Source: Inquilinus sp. KBS0705
GTDB lineage: Bacteria > Bacteroidota > Bacteroidia > Sphingobacteriales > Sphingobacteriaceae
Assembly (NCBI GenBank): GCA_005938025.2
Contig: VCCI02000003.1
Coordinates: 434,001-498,000 of the forward strand
DNA: 64,000 bases
Reading direction: 5' to 3'
Made by a program: the position numbers and the translations under genes. Below are positions 1-9,116 of this stretch, piece after piece (the stretch's first letter is position 1; every line of letters starts with the position of its first letter). The notes beneath the pieces were generated by a model, which did not search any database, was not told the DNA's origin, and saw nothing but the letters and a program-made list of their open reading frames with translations.

Positions 1-1
1 A

Positions 2-754
2 TTTTTTAAGAACATCCAAATAAAAACTAAGAATATAAAGCCTGTGCCCTTCGGCAACGATATTTACGTAGTGAATCTGAAGCCCAACAGCCTTTCGAAC
101 TATGAGAAACAAGAAGGCTGGAAGCTGTTGTTCGACGGTACCACCAACACCGGCTGGCGCAGCGCCACTACCATGGTCTTCCCCACAAAAGGCTGGGAAG
201 TTAGGGACGGTATGTTATCTGTATTAGGCTCGGCGGGCGGCGAGGCAGCCAATGGAGGAGATATTATTACTACCGACCAGTATAGTGCTTTTGATTTGTC
301 GTTTGAGTTTAAAATAGTTAAAGGAGCTAATAGCGGCGTTAAATATTTTGTGACATTATCTGAAAAAACCACAGGTTCGGCCATTGGGTTGGAGTACCAG
401 GTTTTGGATGATGCCGTGCACCCCGATGCCAAACTGGGCCGCGATGGCGACCGTACCCTGGCATCGCTTTATGACCTTATCCCTGCCAAAAAGCAAGCCC
501 GTTTTGTACACCCGATTGGCGCATGGAATATAGGCCGCATTGTGGTATATCCCAATAACCATGTAGAACATTACCTTAATGGTATTAAAGTACTGGAATA
601 CGACCGCGGCTCAAAGGAATACCGCGATTTGGTAGCCATCAGTAAATATAAAATATGGAAAGATTTTGGTGAGGCTAAAACAGGCCATCTGCTGTTACAA
701 GACCATGGCTTTGATGTAAACTACAGAAACATTAAAATAAAGGAGCTGCATTAA
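2..754 (+). CDS. DUF1080 (3-keto-disaccharide hydrolase-like) protein, 5' partial
   Basis: The reading frame is open to the left edge, so the gene begins outside the window; a GTG at 44 is only an internal in-frame codon. The visible part is one complete DUF1080 domain, a concanavalin/LamG-like beta-sandwich: it opens with WKLLFDGTTNTGW and ends with VNYRNIKIKEL. The first residues in the window (FFKNIQIK) match the closing strand of the same fold, so the full protein probably carries two DUF1080 domains in tandem. DUF1080 proteins in Bacteroidota are usually secreted and are linked to 3-keto-glycoside or other glycan breakdown. Substrate and signal peptide cannot be judged here. A strong terminator follows. 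Confidence 0.8.
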   Translation, partial: FFKNIQIKTKNIKPVPFGNDIYVVNLKPNSLSNYEKQEGWKLLFDGTTNTGWRSATTMVFPTKGWEVRDGMLSVLGSAGGEAANGGDIITTDQYSAFDLSFEFKIVKGANSGVKYFVTLSEKTTGSAIGLEYQVLDDAVHPDAKLGRDGDRTLASLYDLIPAKKQARFVHPIGAWNIGRIVVYPNNHVEHYLNGIKVLEYDRGSKEYRDLVAISKYKIWKDFGEAKTGHLLLQDHGFDVNYRNIKIKELH

Positions 755-820
755 GTTGAAAGGCTTGATTTCCAAGTCGTAAGCTTAACATCTTGTCATA
801 CTAAATCGGCTTATAACCGA

Positions 821-858
821 ACACACAACCGTCCGATTACGAACGGTTGTTGTTTTTT
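821..858 (+). terminator. Rho-independent terminator after DUF1080 gene
   Basis: CAACCGT (826-832) pairs perfectly with ACGGTTG (843-849). Inside the 10-nt loop a further CG/CG pair is possible. A T-rich run follows. Confidence 0.75.
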
Positions 859-925
859 GTGGCAGTGTAATTAATTGTCAATCAAGTAGTTTTATAATTG
901 GCATGCATCTTATACACTTCTCTTG

Positions 926-947
926 TATAGCAAGCTTGCTTGCTATA
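926..947. promoter_or_regulatory. Perfect 10-bp dyad upstream of permease operon
   Basis: TATAGCAAGC and GCTTGCTATA are separated by 2 nt and lie 28 nt before the permease start codon. This could be an operator or a leader hairpin. No T-run follows, so it is not a classical terminator. Confidence 0.45.
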
Positions 948-974
948 GGTTTGCCAAACAAAAACTAAGCTGTT

Positions 975-3371
975 ATGATAAAAAATTACCTAAAGGTTGC
1001 CTGGCGTAACCTTGTCAAAAACAAAACACATACGTTTATAAATGTTGCGGGTCTTTCGGTAGGTATGGCGGTAGCTATGCTGATTGGCTTATGGATATGG
1101 GACGAACTTTCGTACGATAAATACCATACCAACCACGAAAAAATAGTGCGTGTAATGCAGCACCAAACCCTTAACGGTGAAACAGCTTCACAAATATCAA
1201 TGCCTATCCCTTTGGGCACTATGCTGCGCAACGATTATAAAAGCGATTTTAAGTACCTGGTGATGTCCAGCTGGAATTTTGACCATATTTTGGCGGTAGG
1301 CGATAAAAAGATAACTCAACAGGGCAGTTTTATGCAACCCGAAACCCCCGATATGCTTACCTTAAAAATGATAAAAGGTACACGCGGTGGGCTTAAAGAT
1401 CCATCATCTATCCTGCTATCGCAAAAGGTGGCCACAGCTATGTTTGGTAATGATGACCCGATGGATAAAACCATTAAAATTGATAACCAGATGGTGGTGA
1501 AGGTTACCGGTGTTTACGAAGACCTGCCCCATAATACCAGTTTCCGCGAGGTGTATTTTATACTGCCCTGGGACCTTTACATGACCACTCAACCCTGGCT
1601 TAAACGTGCGGCAACGCAGTGGGGCAACAACTCCTTTCAAATATTTGGTCAGCTTAACCCCAATGTTAGCATAGCCCAGGTAGATGCCCGCATAAAAGAT
1701 TTAAAAAAGAAAAACATAGCCGCGCAGGGCGATAAAGTTGGCGCGTCGTTTAACCCACTGGTATTTTTGCATCCTATGGATAAATGGCATTTGTACAGCG
1801 AGTTTAAACAAGGCGTAAACATAGGCGGCGACATTAAATTTGTATGGCTATTTGGTATTATAGGCATTTTTGTTTTGCTGCTGGCTTGCATCAATTTTAT
1901 GAATTTGAGCACCGCCCGCAGCGAGAAGCGTGCAAAAGAAGTAGGTATACGTAAGGCGGTAGGCTCGCTACGCGGGCAACTGATAGCGCAATTCTTTAGT
2001 GAATCGTTACTGGTTGTCGCTTTCGCGTTTTTCCTTTGTATTGTTTTAGTATTGCTGATACTGCCATGGTTTAACCAGGTGGCCGATAAAACCATGGGTG
2101 TACTTTGGGCCAACCCTGTATTCTGGATAATGGGTGTAGCGTTTAGTATATTAACAGGTGTTATAGCCGGCAGCTATCCGGCTTTTTATCTTTCATCTTT
2201 CCAGCCGGTAAAGGTGTTAAAAGGAACCTTTAAGGCAGGGCGGTTTGCGTCTCTTCCACGTAAAGTGCTGGTGGTAGTACAATTCTTTGTATCGGCTGTG
2301 CTTATCATAGGTACAATAATCGTTTACAAGCAGGTGCAGTTTACCAAAAACCGACCAGTGGGTTACGAGCGTACCGGTATGATACAGCTAAGTATGAAAA
2401 CCGACGACATCCACAAAAATTTTACCGCCGTGCGCAACGATCTATTGGCAAGCGGCACTATTATAGAAATGGCCGAATCGGGTAGCCCCTTAACAAACGT
2501 TTACTCCAATAACAGCGGATACGATTGGAAAGGCAAAGCGCCCGATTTGCAAGATGACTTTGCCTACGTACCAATTACACCGGAGTTTGGTAAAACCGCC
2601 CAATGGCAATTATTACAGGGCCGCGATTTTTCGAGAGATATTAAATCAGATTCAACGGCTGTGATATTGAATGAGGCATCGGTGAAATTTATGAACCTTA
2701 AACATCCTATCGGCGAGATCATAAAAAGCGATGATTATAAAATGACGGTGATAGGTGTTGTAAAGGATATGGTGATGTCATCACCTTACGAACCCGTTAA
2801 AACTACGCTGTTTGTAATGTCCAGAGAGAACGCGGGTATGGTAGATATTCGCCTTAACCCAAAAAAGAACCCGCACGATGCATTGGCAACCATCGAAAAC
2901 GTATTTAAACAATACGACCCGGGCAGCCCTTTCGACTATAAATTTACAGACGAAGAGTACGCCAAAAAATTCTCGAATGAAGAACGTGTAGGCAAACTGG
3001 CAGGTTTTTTTACGTTGCTGGCCATCTTTATCAGTTGTATGGGCCTGTTTGGCATGGCATCCTTTATGGCCGAGCAGCGCACTAAGGAGATTGGCGTACG
3101 CAAAGTGTTAGGTGCATCGGTATTTGACTTATGGCAAATGATGTCGAAAGATTTTGTAGGTCTGGTATGTATTTCTTTGCTACTTGCCGTACCAACAGCT
3201 TATTACTTTATGCATAACTGGATAAAAGACTATAAATATCATACCGAACTATCGTGGTGGGTATTTGCCTTAACCGGCGTAGGTGCCATAGTTATAACCG
3301 TTTGCACAGTAAGTTATCAAAGCATAAAAGCTGCCTTAAGTAACCCGGTAAAAAGTTTAAGAAGCGAGTAA
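975..3371 (+). CDS. MacB/FtsX-family ABC transporter permease (no ATPase domain)
   Basis: This 798-residue inner-membrane protein has the duplicated FtsX layout. An N-terminal membrane helix (about 20-43) follows the amphipathic start MIKNYLKVAWRNL. A MacB-type periplasmic domain comes next, then three or four helices from about residue 290, a second periplasmic domain, and three C-terminal helices. The coupling motif EVGIRKAVGS follows the second helix and recurs as EIGVRKVLGA near residue 700. There is no Walker motif, so an ATPase partner must be encoded elsewhere. In Bacteroidota such long permeases are common and their substrates are mostly unknown; lipoprotein or peptide export and mechanotransmission are the known roles of the superfamily. 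It is 27 nt from a paralogue, probably in one operon. Confidence 0.85.
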   Translation: MIKNYLKVAWRNLVKNKTHTFINVAGLSVGMAVAMLIGLWIWDELSYDKYHTNHEKIVRVMQHQTLNGETASQISMPIPLGTMLRNDYKSDFKYLVMSSWNFDHILAVGDKKITQQGSFMQPETPDMLTLKMIKGTRGGLKDPSSILLSQKVATAMFGNDDPMDKTIKIDNQMVVKVTGVYEDLPHNTSFREVYFILPWDLYMTTQPWLKRAATQWGNNSFQIFGQLNPNVSIAQVDARIKDLKKKNIAAQGDKVGASFNPLVFLHPMDKWHLYSEFKQGVNIGGDIKFVWLFGIIGIFVLLLACINFMNLSTARSEKRAKEVGIRKAVGSLRGQLIAQFFSESLLVVAFAFFLCIVLVLLILPWFNQVADKTMGVLWANPVFWIMGVAFSILTGVIAGSYPAFYLSSFQPVKVLKGTFKAGRFASLPRKVLVVVQFFVSAVLIIGTIIVYKQVQFTKNRPVGYERTGMIQLSMKTDDIHKNFTAVRNDLLASGTIIEMAESGSPLTNVYSNNSGYDWKGKAPDLQDDFAYVPITPEFGKTAQWQLLQGRDFSRDIKSDSTAVILNEASVKFMNLKHPIGEIIKSDDYKMTVIGVVKDMVMSSPYEPVKTTLFVMSRENAGMVDIRLNPKKNPHDALATIENVFKQYDPGSPFDYKFTDEEYAKKFSNEERVGKLAGFFTLLAIFISCMGLFGMASFMAEQRTKEIGVRKVLGASVFDLWQMMSKDFVGLVCISLLLAVPTAYYFMHNWIKDYKYHTELSWWVFALTGVGAIVITVCTVSYQSIKAALSNPVKSLRSE

Positions 3372-3398
3372 GTTCCGCATTACAAAATCACAATTGAG

Positions 3399-5867
3399 AT
3401 GATCAAAAATTATTTAAAGATAGCCTGGCGCATACTAATGCACCAGAAGCTGTTTTCGTTTATCAATATTATGGGCCTGGCTATAGGCATGGTGGCCTGT
3501 TTGCTCATCGTACAGTATATCAGCTTCGAGCTAAGCTTTGATAATTTCCAAAAGAACGGTGCTAATATCTACCGCATTAAACACCAAAATTACAGCGATG
3601 GCAATTTGGTGGAGAACATGCCCAAAACCTATTCGGCTGTTGGTCCGGCATTAAAGGCCGATTTCCCCGAAGTGCAGGAAGTAGCACGTGTATCTAAGTT
3701 AGAAGCACAGGTAAGTACACAGCAAGGAGGCGGCGCTGTAACAGCTTTTAATGAGCGAAAGATGTACCTGGTAGATCCATCTTTTTTACGTCTCTTCTCG
3801 TTTAAAATGGCGGAGGGTACAAATACTGCTTTAAACAATCCAAACTCTATTGTAATAAGCCAATCAACGGCCAATAAATATTTTCCAAATCAGGATGCGA
3901 TTGGTAAAAACTTTAAAATTCAGCAGCAAGTATCGGGTACGGATATTACCGGCATAGTTACGGGCGTATGTAAGGATGTACCCACCAATTCGCATCTGCA
4001 ATTTGATTTCCTGATATCGGCCAATACCAAGGCCGGCGACTGGACATATCCGGATTTTTATACTTACATAGCGTTATCGCCTAAGACTAATCAGCAAGCT
4101 TTCAAGGCCCGCCTGCCCGCTTTTATAAAAAAGCACCTCGGTGGCGATGGAAAAAACAACAGCTTTACTTTAGGTAAAACCAATATAGCAAATATTCAGT
4201 TAAGTCTGCAGCCCTTGAAAGACATCCACCTTTACTCTAACCTAACGCAAGAGATCAGCACCGGTGGCAATGGTAAAATGGTTTGGTATCTAGGCCTAAT
4301 AGCTGCGTTGATACTTATGATAGCTTATATCAACTATGTAAACCTATCAACCGCAAAAGTGATAGAACGGGCTAAAGAGGTGGGTATCCGTAAGGTATTG
4401 GGTTCGCAAAGGTTGCAGCTCATCATCCAGTTTTTATTTGAATCAGCCCTGCTGAATTTGTTTAGCGTGGCAGTAGCAGTAATAGCTGTATTTATGGCGA
4501 TGCCCTGGTTTAGCGTATTATGCGGAGTGCAGATACAGTTTACCTTATGGCAGCAGCCGGTTTTTGTGCTGGGCTTTGCCGTGGTGATCTTGGCGGGCAT
4601 TGTGCTGTCGGCTATTTACCCGGCGCTCATCCTATCCAACTATAAACCGGTACAAATATTAAAAGGCAAGTTTGCCAACATGGGCAGCAGCATAACGTTA
4701 AGGAAATCATTAGTGGTTTTCCAGTTTGCGGCTACCATTGCTTTTATGATAGGCACATTAGTGGTTTACCGACAGGTAAACTTTATGAAAAGCAGCAACC
4801 AGGGCATGGATATGAAGCAAACGCTGATAGTATTGGCCCCGCAAAGCCTCCGCCAGGATGATGCCGCTGCCCGAAATTATGCCTTTAAAGACAGTGTTTT
4901 TCAAACAGAGCTGATGCGCAACCCAAGGGTGCAAAGTGCAACATCATCGTCAAGCATACCGGGGCAGACTATTGATTATATCATGTCATACATCCCGCCA
5001 ACCGCAGGGGCAGAGGAGAAGGGCGTAAGGCTGCCAACCTTTGAGATAGGTGCCAAATTTATTAGCCAGTTTAAGGTGAAGCTGATAGCCGGCGATAACT
5101 TTAAATTTGATATGAGGGCCAGTCGCCAGCCTATGGTGATTAACGAAGCAGCCTTAACATCGTTAGGATTTAAAAACCCGGCAAATGCGATAGGCAAGAT
5201 AGTGAAAACCAAAAATGGCCGCGGCCGCGTGTTCGAGAACGAGATTGTAGGTGTAGTGAAGAATTTCCATCAAACATCCTTAAAGGATGCTTTTACGCCG
5301 ATAGTGTTTCGACAAATAGACCCGAGTAGTATTACCCATTACGAGGTAAAGGTAAATAGTGCCGATATGCCGGCCACTATTGCGCAGGTACAAAAAACTT
5401 ACAAAAGCGTATTTACTGATGCCGCTTTCGATTACTTCTTTTTAGATGAATTTTTTGATCAGCAGTATAAAACCGAACAGCATTTCGGGCAGGTTTTCAG
5501 CCTGTTCTCGGGCTTTGCCATCTTTGTGGCTTGTTTGGGGTTATTTGGCTTAACACTCATCACCATCAACCAGCGTATTAAAGAGATAGGCATCCGCAAA
5601 ATTTTAGGGGCCTCCATCAGCAATATACTGGCGTTGATTGCTAAAGACTTTGTGGGATTGATCATAATCGCCAATATTATCGCCTTGCCATTAGCCTATT
5701 GGGGCAGCCATCAATGGTTGCAAAATTACCAGTTTAGGATAGATTTTAGCGTGTGGTTCTTTATCCTACCCATGGTTTCAGTGATGTTTATTGCGCTGGC
5801 AACCATCAGTTTTCAGGCAGTAAAGGCAGCAGTTATAAATCCGGTTAAGAGTTTACGAAACGAATAA
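3399..5867 (+). CDS. MacB/FtsX-family ABC transporter permease, paralogue
   Basis: 822 residues with the same two-unit layout as the upstream gene: start MIKNYLKIAWRIL, an N-terminal helix, MacB-type periplasmic domains, and coupling motifs EVGIRKVLGS (about 327) and EIGIRKILGA (about 730). It ends in the family-typical NPVKSLRNE, near-identical to the end of the preceding protein. Two adjacent full-length paralogues suggest tandem duplication followed by divergence of the periplasmic parts, where most differences lie. No ATPase is encoded nearby. The stop codon directly abuts the ATG of the esterase gene, so the genes are almost certainly co-transcribed and may be translationally coupled. 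Confidence 0.85.
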   Translation: MIKNYLKIAWRILMHQKLFSFINIMGLAIGMVACLLIVQYISFELSFDNFQKNGANIYRIKHQNYSDGNLVENMPKTYSAVGPALKADFPEVQEVARVSKLEAQVSTQQGGGAVTAFNERKMYLVDPSFLRLFSFKMAEGTNTALNNPNSIVISQSTANKYFPNQDAIGKNFKIQQQVSGTDITGIVTGVCKDVPTNSHLQFDFLISANTKAGDWTYPDFYTYIALSPKTNQQAFKARLPAFIKKHLGGDGKNNSFTLGKTNIANIQLSLQPLKDIHLYSNLTQEISTGGNGKMVWYLGLIAALILMIAYINYVNLSTAKVIERAKEVGIRKVLGSQRLQLIIQFLFESALLNLFSVAVAVIAVFMAMPWFSVLCGVQIQFTLWQQPVFVLGFAVVILAGIVLSAIYPALILSNYKPVQILKGKFANMGSSITLRKSLVVFQFAATIAFMIGTLVVYRQVNFMKSSNQGMDMKQTLIVLAPQSLRQDDAAARNYAFKDSVFQTELMRNPRVQSATSSSSIPGQTIDYIMSYIPPTAGAEEKGVRLPTFEIGAKFISQFKVKLIAGDNFKFDMRASRQPMVINEAALTSLGFKNPANAIGKIVKTKNGRGRVFENEIVGVVKNFHQTSLKDAFTPIVFRQIDPSSITHYEVKVNSADMPATIAQVQKTYKSVFTDAAFDYFFLDEFFDQQYKTEQHFGQVFSLFSGFAIFVACLGLFGLTLITINQRIKEIGIRKILGASISNILALIAKDFVGLIIIANIIALPLAYWGSHQWLQNYQFRIDFSVWFFILPMVSVMFIALATISFQAVKAAVINPVKSLRNE

Positions 5868-7400
5868 ATGAAATATAAAAATATAATAGGCCGACTGGTG
5901 TTAATGGTTGCTTTATCATCTACCATTCTTATCGGCCATGCACAAGATACCGTACTTACGCAAGTATACAATGGCAAGCTTGATTCTCTTAAATCAACTG
6001 TACTAAACCAAACAAGGCTGATACAGGTTTTTACCCCCGAAGGTTACAAACCCGGGAGCACAGATAAATATGATGTGCTTTACGTGCTCGACGGCGGCAA
6101 CTGGAATACCGGATTGATACGCCAGATACAACGCTTTGTAGAGGGTGAAGCTTACATGCCGCCAACTATCATTGTAAGTGTGTTAGGTATTGATAGGAAT
6201 AAAGACCTTACCCCAACCCACCTGGATAGCTGGCCAACATCTGGCGGCGGCGCTAACTTTTTGTCGTTTTTAAAAAGCGAATTGATACCATACATTAATA
6301 AGAATTATCCTTCTAATGGCGAAAATACTCTTTGGGGGCATTCGTTGGGTGGCTTGTTTGTTACTTACGCCATGCTTAACGAGCCTAAAACATTCCGCTC
6401 CTACATAGCGGTAGACCCGAGTGTGTGGTGGGATAATGTGCTGATACCAAAAATAGCCGCTGCTAAATTACCGACCCTGGCAAATTCTAATATCAGTTTT
6501 TATGTTGGCGGTCGCGAAGGTAAGGACGGGAAAGAAATGCGTGTAGATACCCTGGAGGCTGTGCTAAAGCAACACGCCCCCGCCGGATTACAATGGAAAG
6601 TAAAAATGTACCCCAATGAAACACATAGTTCGGTAAGGTTTAAAACAACGCATGATGGTTTAAAATACATCTACAACGGTTTTACCGATGCTATAGAATA
6701 TTACCCGGCAAATGGGATTTTGGCGAAAGATGAACCTTTTCACTTCAGGTATTTTGGCGACACAACAATAGTGCGCTATACTACTGACGGGACTGAGCCA
6801 ACCTCTGCATCAGCTAAAATTAAACAAGAAATCATACTGAGTGGAGCCGCTACGTTAACACTAAAAGCGTTTACCAACCGCCCGCATTACGACCGAATTG
6901 CAACGGGGCATTTTGCCGTAGATGACGGCCTTCGTGTTTTTGCTAAATCGGGAGGCAAGCAACCAGGCGGGTTGAATTATACCTACTATGAGGGCGATTG
7001 GGAAACCTGGCCCGACATTAAAAAGCTTAAAGCTAACAACACAGGTATAACCGGTAAAGATTTTGACCCGGACAAGCTGCCAAAGCCCAATAACTACGCA
7101 TTGGTTATTGATGGGCTTTTAAAAGTTACAGAAGATGGTTACCATATGTTTTTTATGAATGCAGATAAAAACACCAGATTTTACATTGGCAATAAATTGA
7201 TTATGACCTGGAACGGCACTTATAAACGCCGTACCGATAGCTTTTTAGTGCCCTTAAAAAAGGGTTTTTATCCCATACGCATCGAATATCTGCGTAAAAA
7301 CAAAGATTTTAAGTTGGAATGGGCTTACATTACGCCATCTAACATGAAAGACATGAACGCCAAACCTGTACCGGTTGAATTGCAATATGGGAGCAGGTAG
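5868..7400 (+). CDS. Secreted alpha/beta-hydrolase (esterase-D/IroE type) with chitobiase-like and PA14 domains
   Basis: 510 residues. A signal peptide ends near HAQ (26). The hydrolase domain runs to about 275, with nucleophile S159 in GHSLGG and a probable catalytic H253 (NETHSS). Residues about 280-350 resemble the small beta-sandwich found at the C-terminus of chitobiases (YTTDGTEPTSASAK). Residues about 355-505 form a PA14-like domain (FYIGNKLIMTWNG), usually a carbohydrate-binding module. The mix suggests a periplasmic or surface esterase that removes acyl groups from glycans or siderophore-like esters; the exact substrate is not visible. It starts immediately after the second permease's stop codon, hinting that the permeases and this enzyme serve one extracytoplasmic process. 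Confidence 0.8.
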   Translation: MKYKNIIGRLVLMVALSSTILIGHAQDTVLTQVYNGKLDSLKSTVLNQTRLIQVFTPEGYKPGSTDKYDVLYVLDGGNWNTGLIRQIQRFVEGEAYMPPTIIVSVLGIDRNKDLTPTHLDSWPTSGGGANFLSFLKSELIPYINKNYPSNGENTLWGHSLGGLFVTYAMLNEPKTFRSYIAVDPSVWWDNVLIPKIAAAKLPTLANSNISFYVGGREGKDGKEMRVDTLEAVLKQHAPAGLQWKVKMYPNETHSSVRFKTTHDGLKYIYNGFTDAIEYYPANGILAKDEPFHFRYFGDTTIVRYTTDGTEPTSASAKIKQEIILSGAATLTLKAFTNRPHYDRIATGHFAVDDGLRVFAKSGGKQPGGLNYTYYEGDWETWPDIKKLKANNTGITGKDFDPDKLPKPNNYALVIDGLLKVTEDGYHMFFMNADKNTRFYIGNKLIMTWNGTYKRRTDSFLVPLKKGFYPIRIEYLRKNKDFKLEWAYITPSNMKDMNAKPVPVELQYGSR

Positions 7401-7413
7401 GTAAATAATTATA

Positions 7414-7455
7414 AATAGAAAAGGCTTAAAGAGTAATCTTTAAGCCTTTTCTATT
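7414..7455. terminator. Bidirectional terminator, perfect 19-bp stem
   Basis: The arms 7414-7432 and 7437-7455 are perfectly complementary around a GTAA loop. AAAA and TTTT tracts sit in the stem, so it can serve both the esterase gene and the convergent bacilliredoxin gene. Confidence 0.85.
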
Positions 7456-7476
7456 GCTTTCAGCTTTAAGCCTCAA

Positions 7477-7887
7477 TTAGCAGTATTGTTCAAACGCGCC
7501 TATAAGATTATCGGCAATCATTTGTGCAGGGCGGCCCTCTATCTGGTGGCGCTCAATAATGTGCACCAGTTTACCATCTTTAAACAAAGCCATTGATGGT
7601 GACGACGGTGGATAAGGCAGCATTAAGTTACGTGCCGCATCAACAGCCTCTTTTTCCATACCGGCAAAAACGGTAACCAGTTTATCGGGGTGTTTTTCGT
7701 TCTGCGAAGCTATTTTAGCTGCAGGGCGTGCATTAGCAGCTGCGCAACCACAAACCGAATTCACCATTACAAATACGGTTCCTTCGCTTTTTATAGCCTG
7801 CTCAACTGATTGTGCATCTTTTAATTCTTCAAAACCAACTTTGGTTAGGTCTTCCCTCATCGGGGCTACTAAATATTCGGGATACAT
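7477..7887 (-). CDS. Bacilliredoxin (BrxA/BrxB, YphP family)
   Basis: 136 residues with a thioredoxin-like fold and the diagnostic CGC active site (C46-G-C48) in NSVCGCAAA, followed by the PYPPSSPSMALF segment typical of this family. Bacilliredoxins remove bacillithiol or similar low-molecular-weight thiols from oxidised protein cysteines in the cytoplasm; Bacteroidota carry homologues, where the thiol partner is less certain. Length and start agree with the family (MYPEYLVAPMREDL). It is a single-gene unit ending at a shared bidirectional terminator, with a TATTTTTG -7 box 27 nt upstream of the ATG. Confidence 0.9.
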   Translation of the reverse strand: MYPEYLVAPMREDLTKVGFEELKDAQSVEQAIKSEGTVFVMVNSVCGCAAANARPAAKIASQNEKHPDKLVTVFAGMEKEAVDAARNLMLPYPPSSPSMALFKDGKLVHIIERHQIEGRPAQMIADNLIGAFEQYC

Positions 7888-7913
7888 AATTTTTTCTCTT
7901 GCTTAATTGGTCA

Positions 7914-7921
7914 CAAAAATA
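7914..7921 (-). promoter_or_regulatory. -7 promoter box of bacilliredoxin gene
   Basis: TATTTTTG on the minus strand matches the Bacteroidota TAnnTTTG -7 consensus. No clear -33 TTTG is seen. Confidence 0.45.
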
Positions 7922-8093
7922 CCAAATCCTTTAATTAAAAATAGCCCTTATCAGAATAAACCTTATTAATTGACGTTCGGGTTATAATAGCGACTGCGGG
8001 GATGGATTTGATAATTATTTTTTATATTGCAATCGTTAATTGCTAACTCCTAATTAATTAACTAATGATAAACTTAAAACAAACATTTAGGTT

Positions 8094-8948
8094 ATGGGCA
8101 TAATTACGCGAAAAAATGATGCTCCACACCGGGTGGTAACCCTAAAAGCCCGGCATTTTAATACCATTAAATATGTTATTGCTACGGTAATGATTGTTGT
8201 TATGGGCTTAATGACAGTTATTATCAGGTTAAATAGCCAGGCCCAAAAGCAAAGTGAAGAAAACAGCCGACTGCACTCGCAGGTTGCGGCTTTACAAACC
8301 CAGATAGATAAAGGCGAGCAGGATGCACTTTTGCTTAACGCACAAAAAGATGGCAACCGCAGCGCGGCTGTTGGTTATATACAAGGCATACAAAACAAGC
8401 TAAAAACTATAAACAATTATTTAAGCAAACGTGGCTTGCGTGGCCTGTCGTTCAAAAGCGTCAACATAGATAGCGACAAACCTAAAAGTGATACTAAAAT
8501 TTACAGCGACTTTAATAATTATTTAGATAAGCTGGTAAACAACATAGCATACATGCCTATGGGCTATCCTCGCTTAAGTTCATTCACCTCGTTTTTTGGT
8601 TATCGTAGCAACCCCTTTGATTTTGGCGGGGGCGAGTTTCATCCCGGTATTGATTTTAAGGGGCACAAAGGCGACCCGGTTAAATGTACCGCTAGCGGCA
8701 GGGTTATATTTGCCGGCCGCAGCGGTGGCTATGGCAACTGCGTGCGTATAAAACATGTAAACAATATCGAGACATGGTACGGCCATTTATCAAAAATAAC
8801 AGTAAAAGAAGGGCAGCGTGTTACCGTAGGCGATGTAATAGGCAAAATAGGCTCAACCGGCCGCTCAACTGGCCCGCACCTGCATTACGAGATACGTAAG
8901 AACGGGCACCCGGTTAACCCTAAACAATATTTAAGTTTAAATATGTAG
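8094..8948 (+). CDS. M23 family metalloendopeptidase (LytM-like), membrane anchored
   Basis: 284 residues: a basic N-terminus, a membrane helix (about 24-46), a short coiled coil (about 47-80), a linker, and a C-terminal M23 peptidase domain (about 160-282). Zinc-site residues are present: H183 and D187 in FHPGIDFKG, H231 in YGHLSK, and H262/H264 in GPHLHYE. The family cuts peptide cross-links in peptidoglycan. The single N-terminal anchor and coiled coil suggest a periplasmic cell-wall hydrolase. The gene stands alone between a divergent bacilliredoxin gene and ahcY and has its own terminator. No active-site residue is missing, so it is probably an active enzyme. Confidence 0.88.
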   Translation: MGIITRKNDAPHRVVTLKARHFNTIKYVIATVMIVVMGLMTVIIRLNSQAQKQSEENSRLHSQVAALQTQIDKGEQDALLLNAQKDGNRSAAVGYIQGIQNKLKTINNYLSKRGLRGLSFKSVNIDSDKPKSDTKIYSDFNNYLDKLVNNIAYMPMGYPRLSSFTSFFGYRSNPFDFGGGEFHPGIDFKGHKGDPVKCTASGRVIFAGRSGGYGNCVRIKHVNNIETWYGHLSKITVKEGQRVTVGDVIGKIGSTGRSTGPHLHYEIRKNGHPVNPKQYLSLNM

Positions 8949-8969
8949 GGTTAAGATTTAATGATATTT

Positions 8970-9000
8970 AAAAGCGATGGTGTAAACTATCGCTTTTTTT
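8970..9000 (+). terminator. Rho-independent terminator after M23 gene
   Basis: AAAAGCGAT pairs with ATCGCTTTT across a 10-nt loop, and the T-run extends to 9000. Confidence 0.8.
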
Positions 9001-9066
9001 GCTTAAGGCTATTTCATAGATAACGGGGTGCACTTGCCTTATGGCAACTAATGGCCTTGCTATTTC

Positions 9067-9094
9067 TTTTGAAATTTTATATTATCTATTTTTG
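9067..9094 (+). promoter_or_regulatory. ahcY promoter
   Basis: A TTTTG at 9067-9071 and a consensus TATTTTTG at 9087-9094 are separated by 15 nt, somewhat shorter than usual. The ATG follows 22 nt later. Confidence 0.5.
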
Positions 9095-9116
9095 TTGTAC
9101 AAAAAATTAAATCAAT

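Noticed and set aside
1649..2113. Antisense frame of 154 codons within the first permease gene
   Set aside because: Composition fits a shadow frame of membrane-helix codons; no independent evidence.
9000..9116. SAH or other riboswitch before ahcY
   Set aside because: The leader from the promoter box is only about 20 nt, too short for an aptamer. The same applies to gcvP and a glycine riboswitch.
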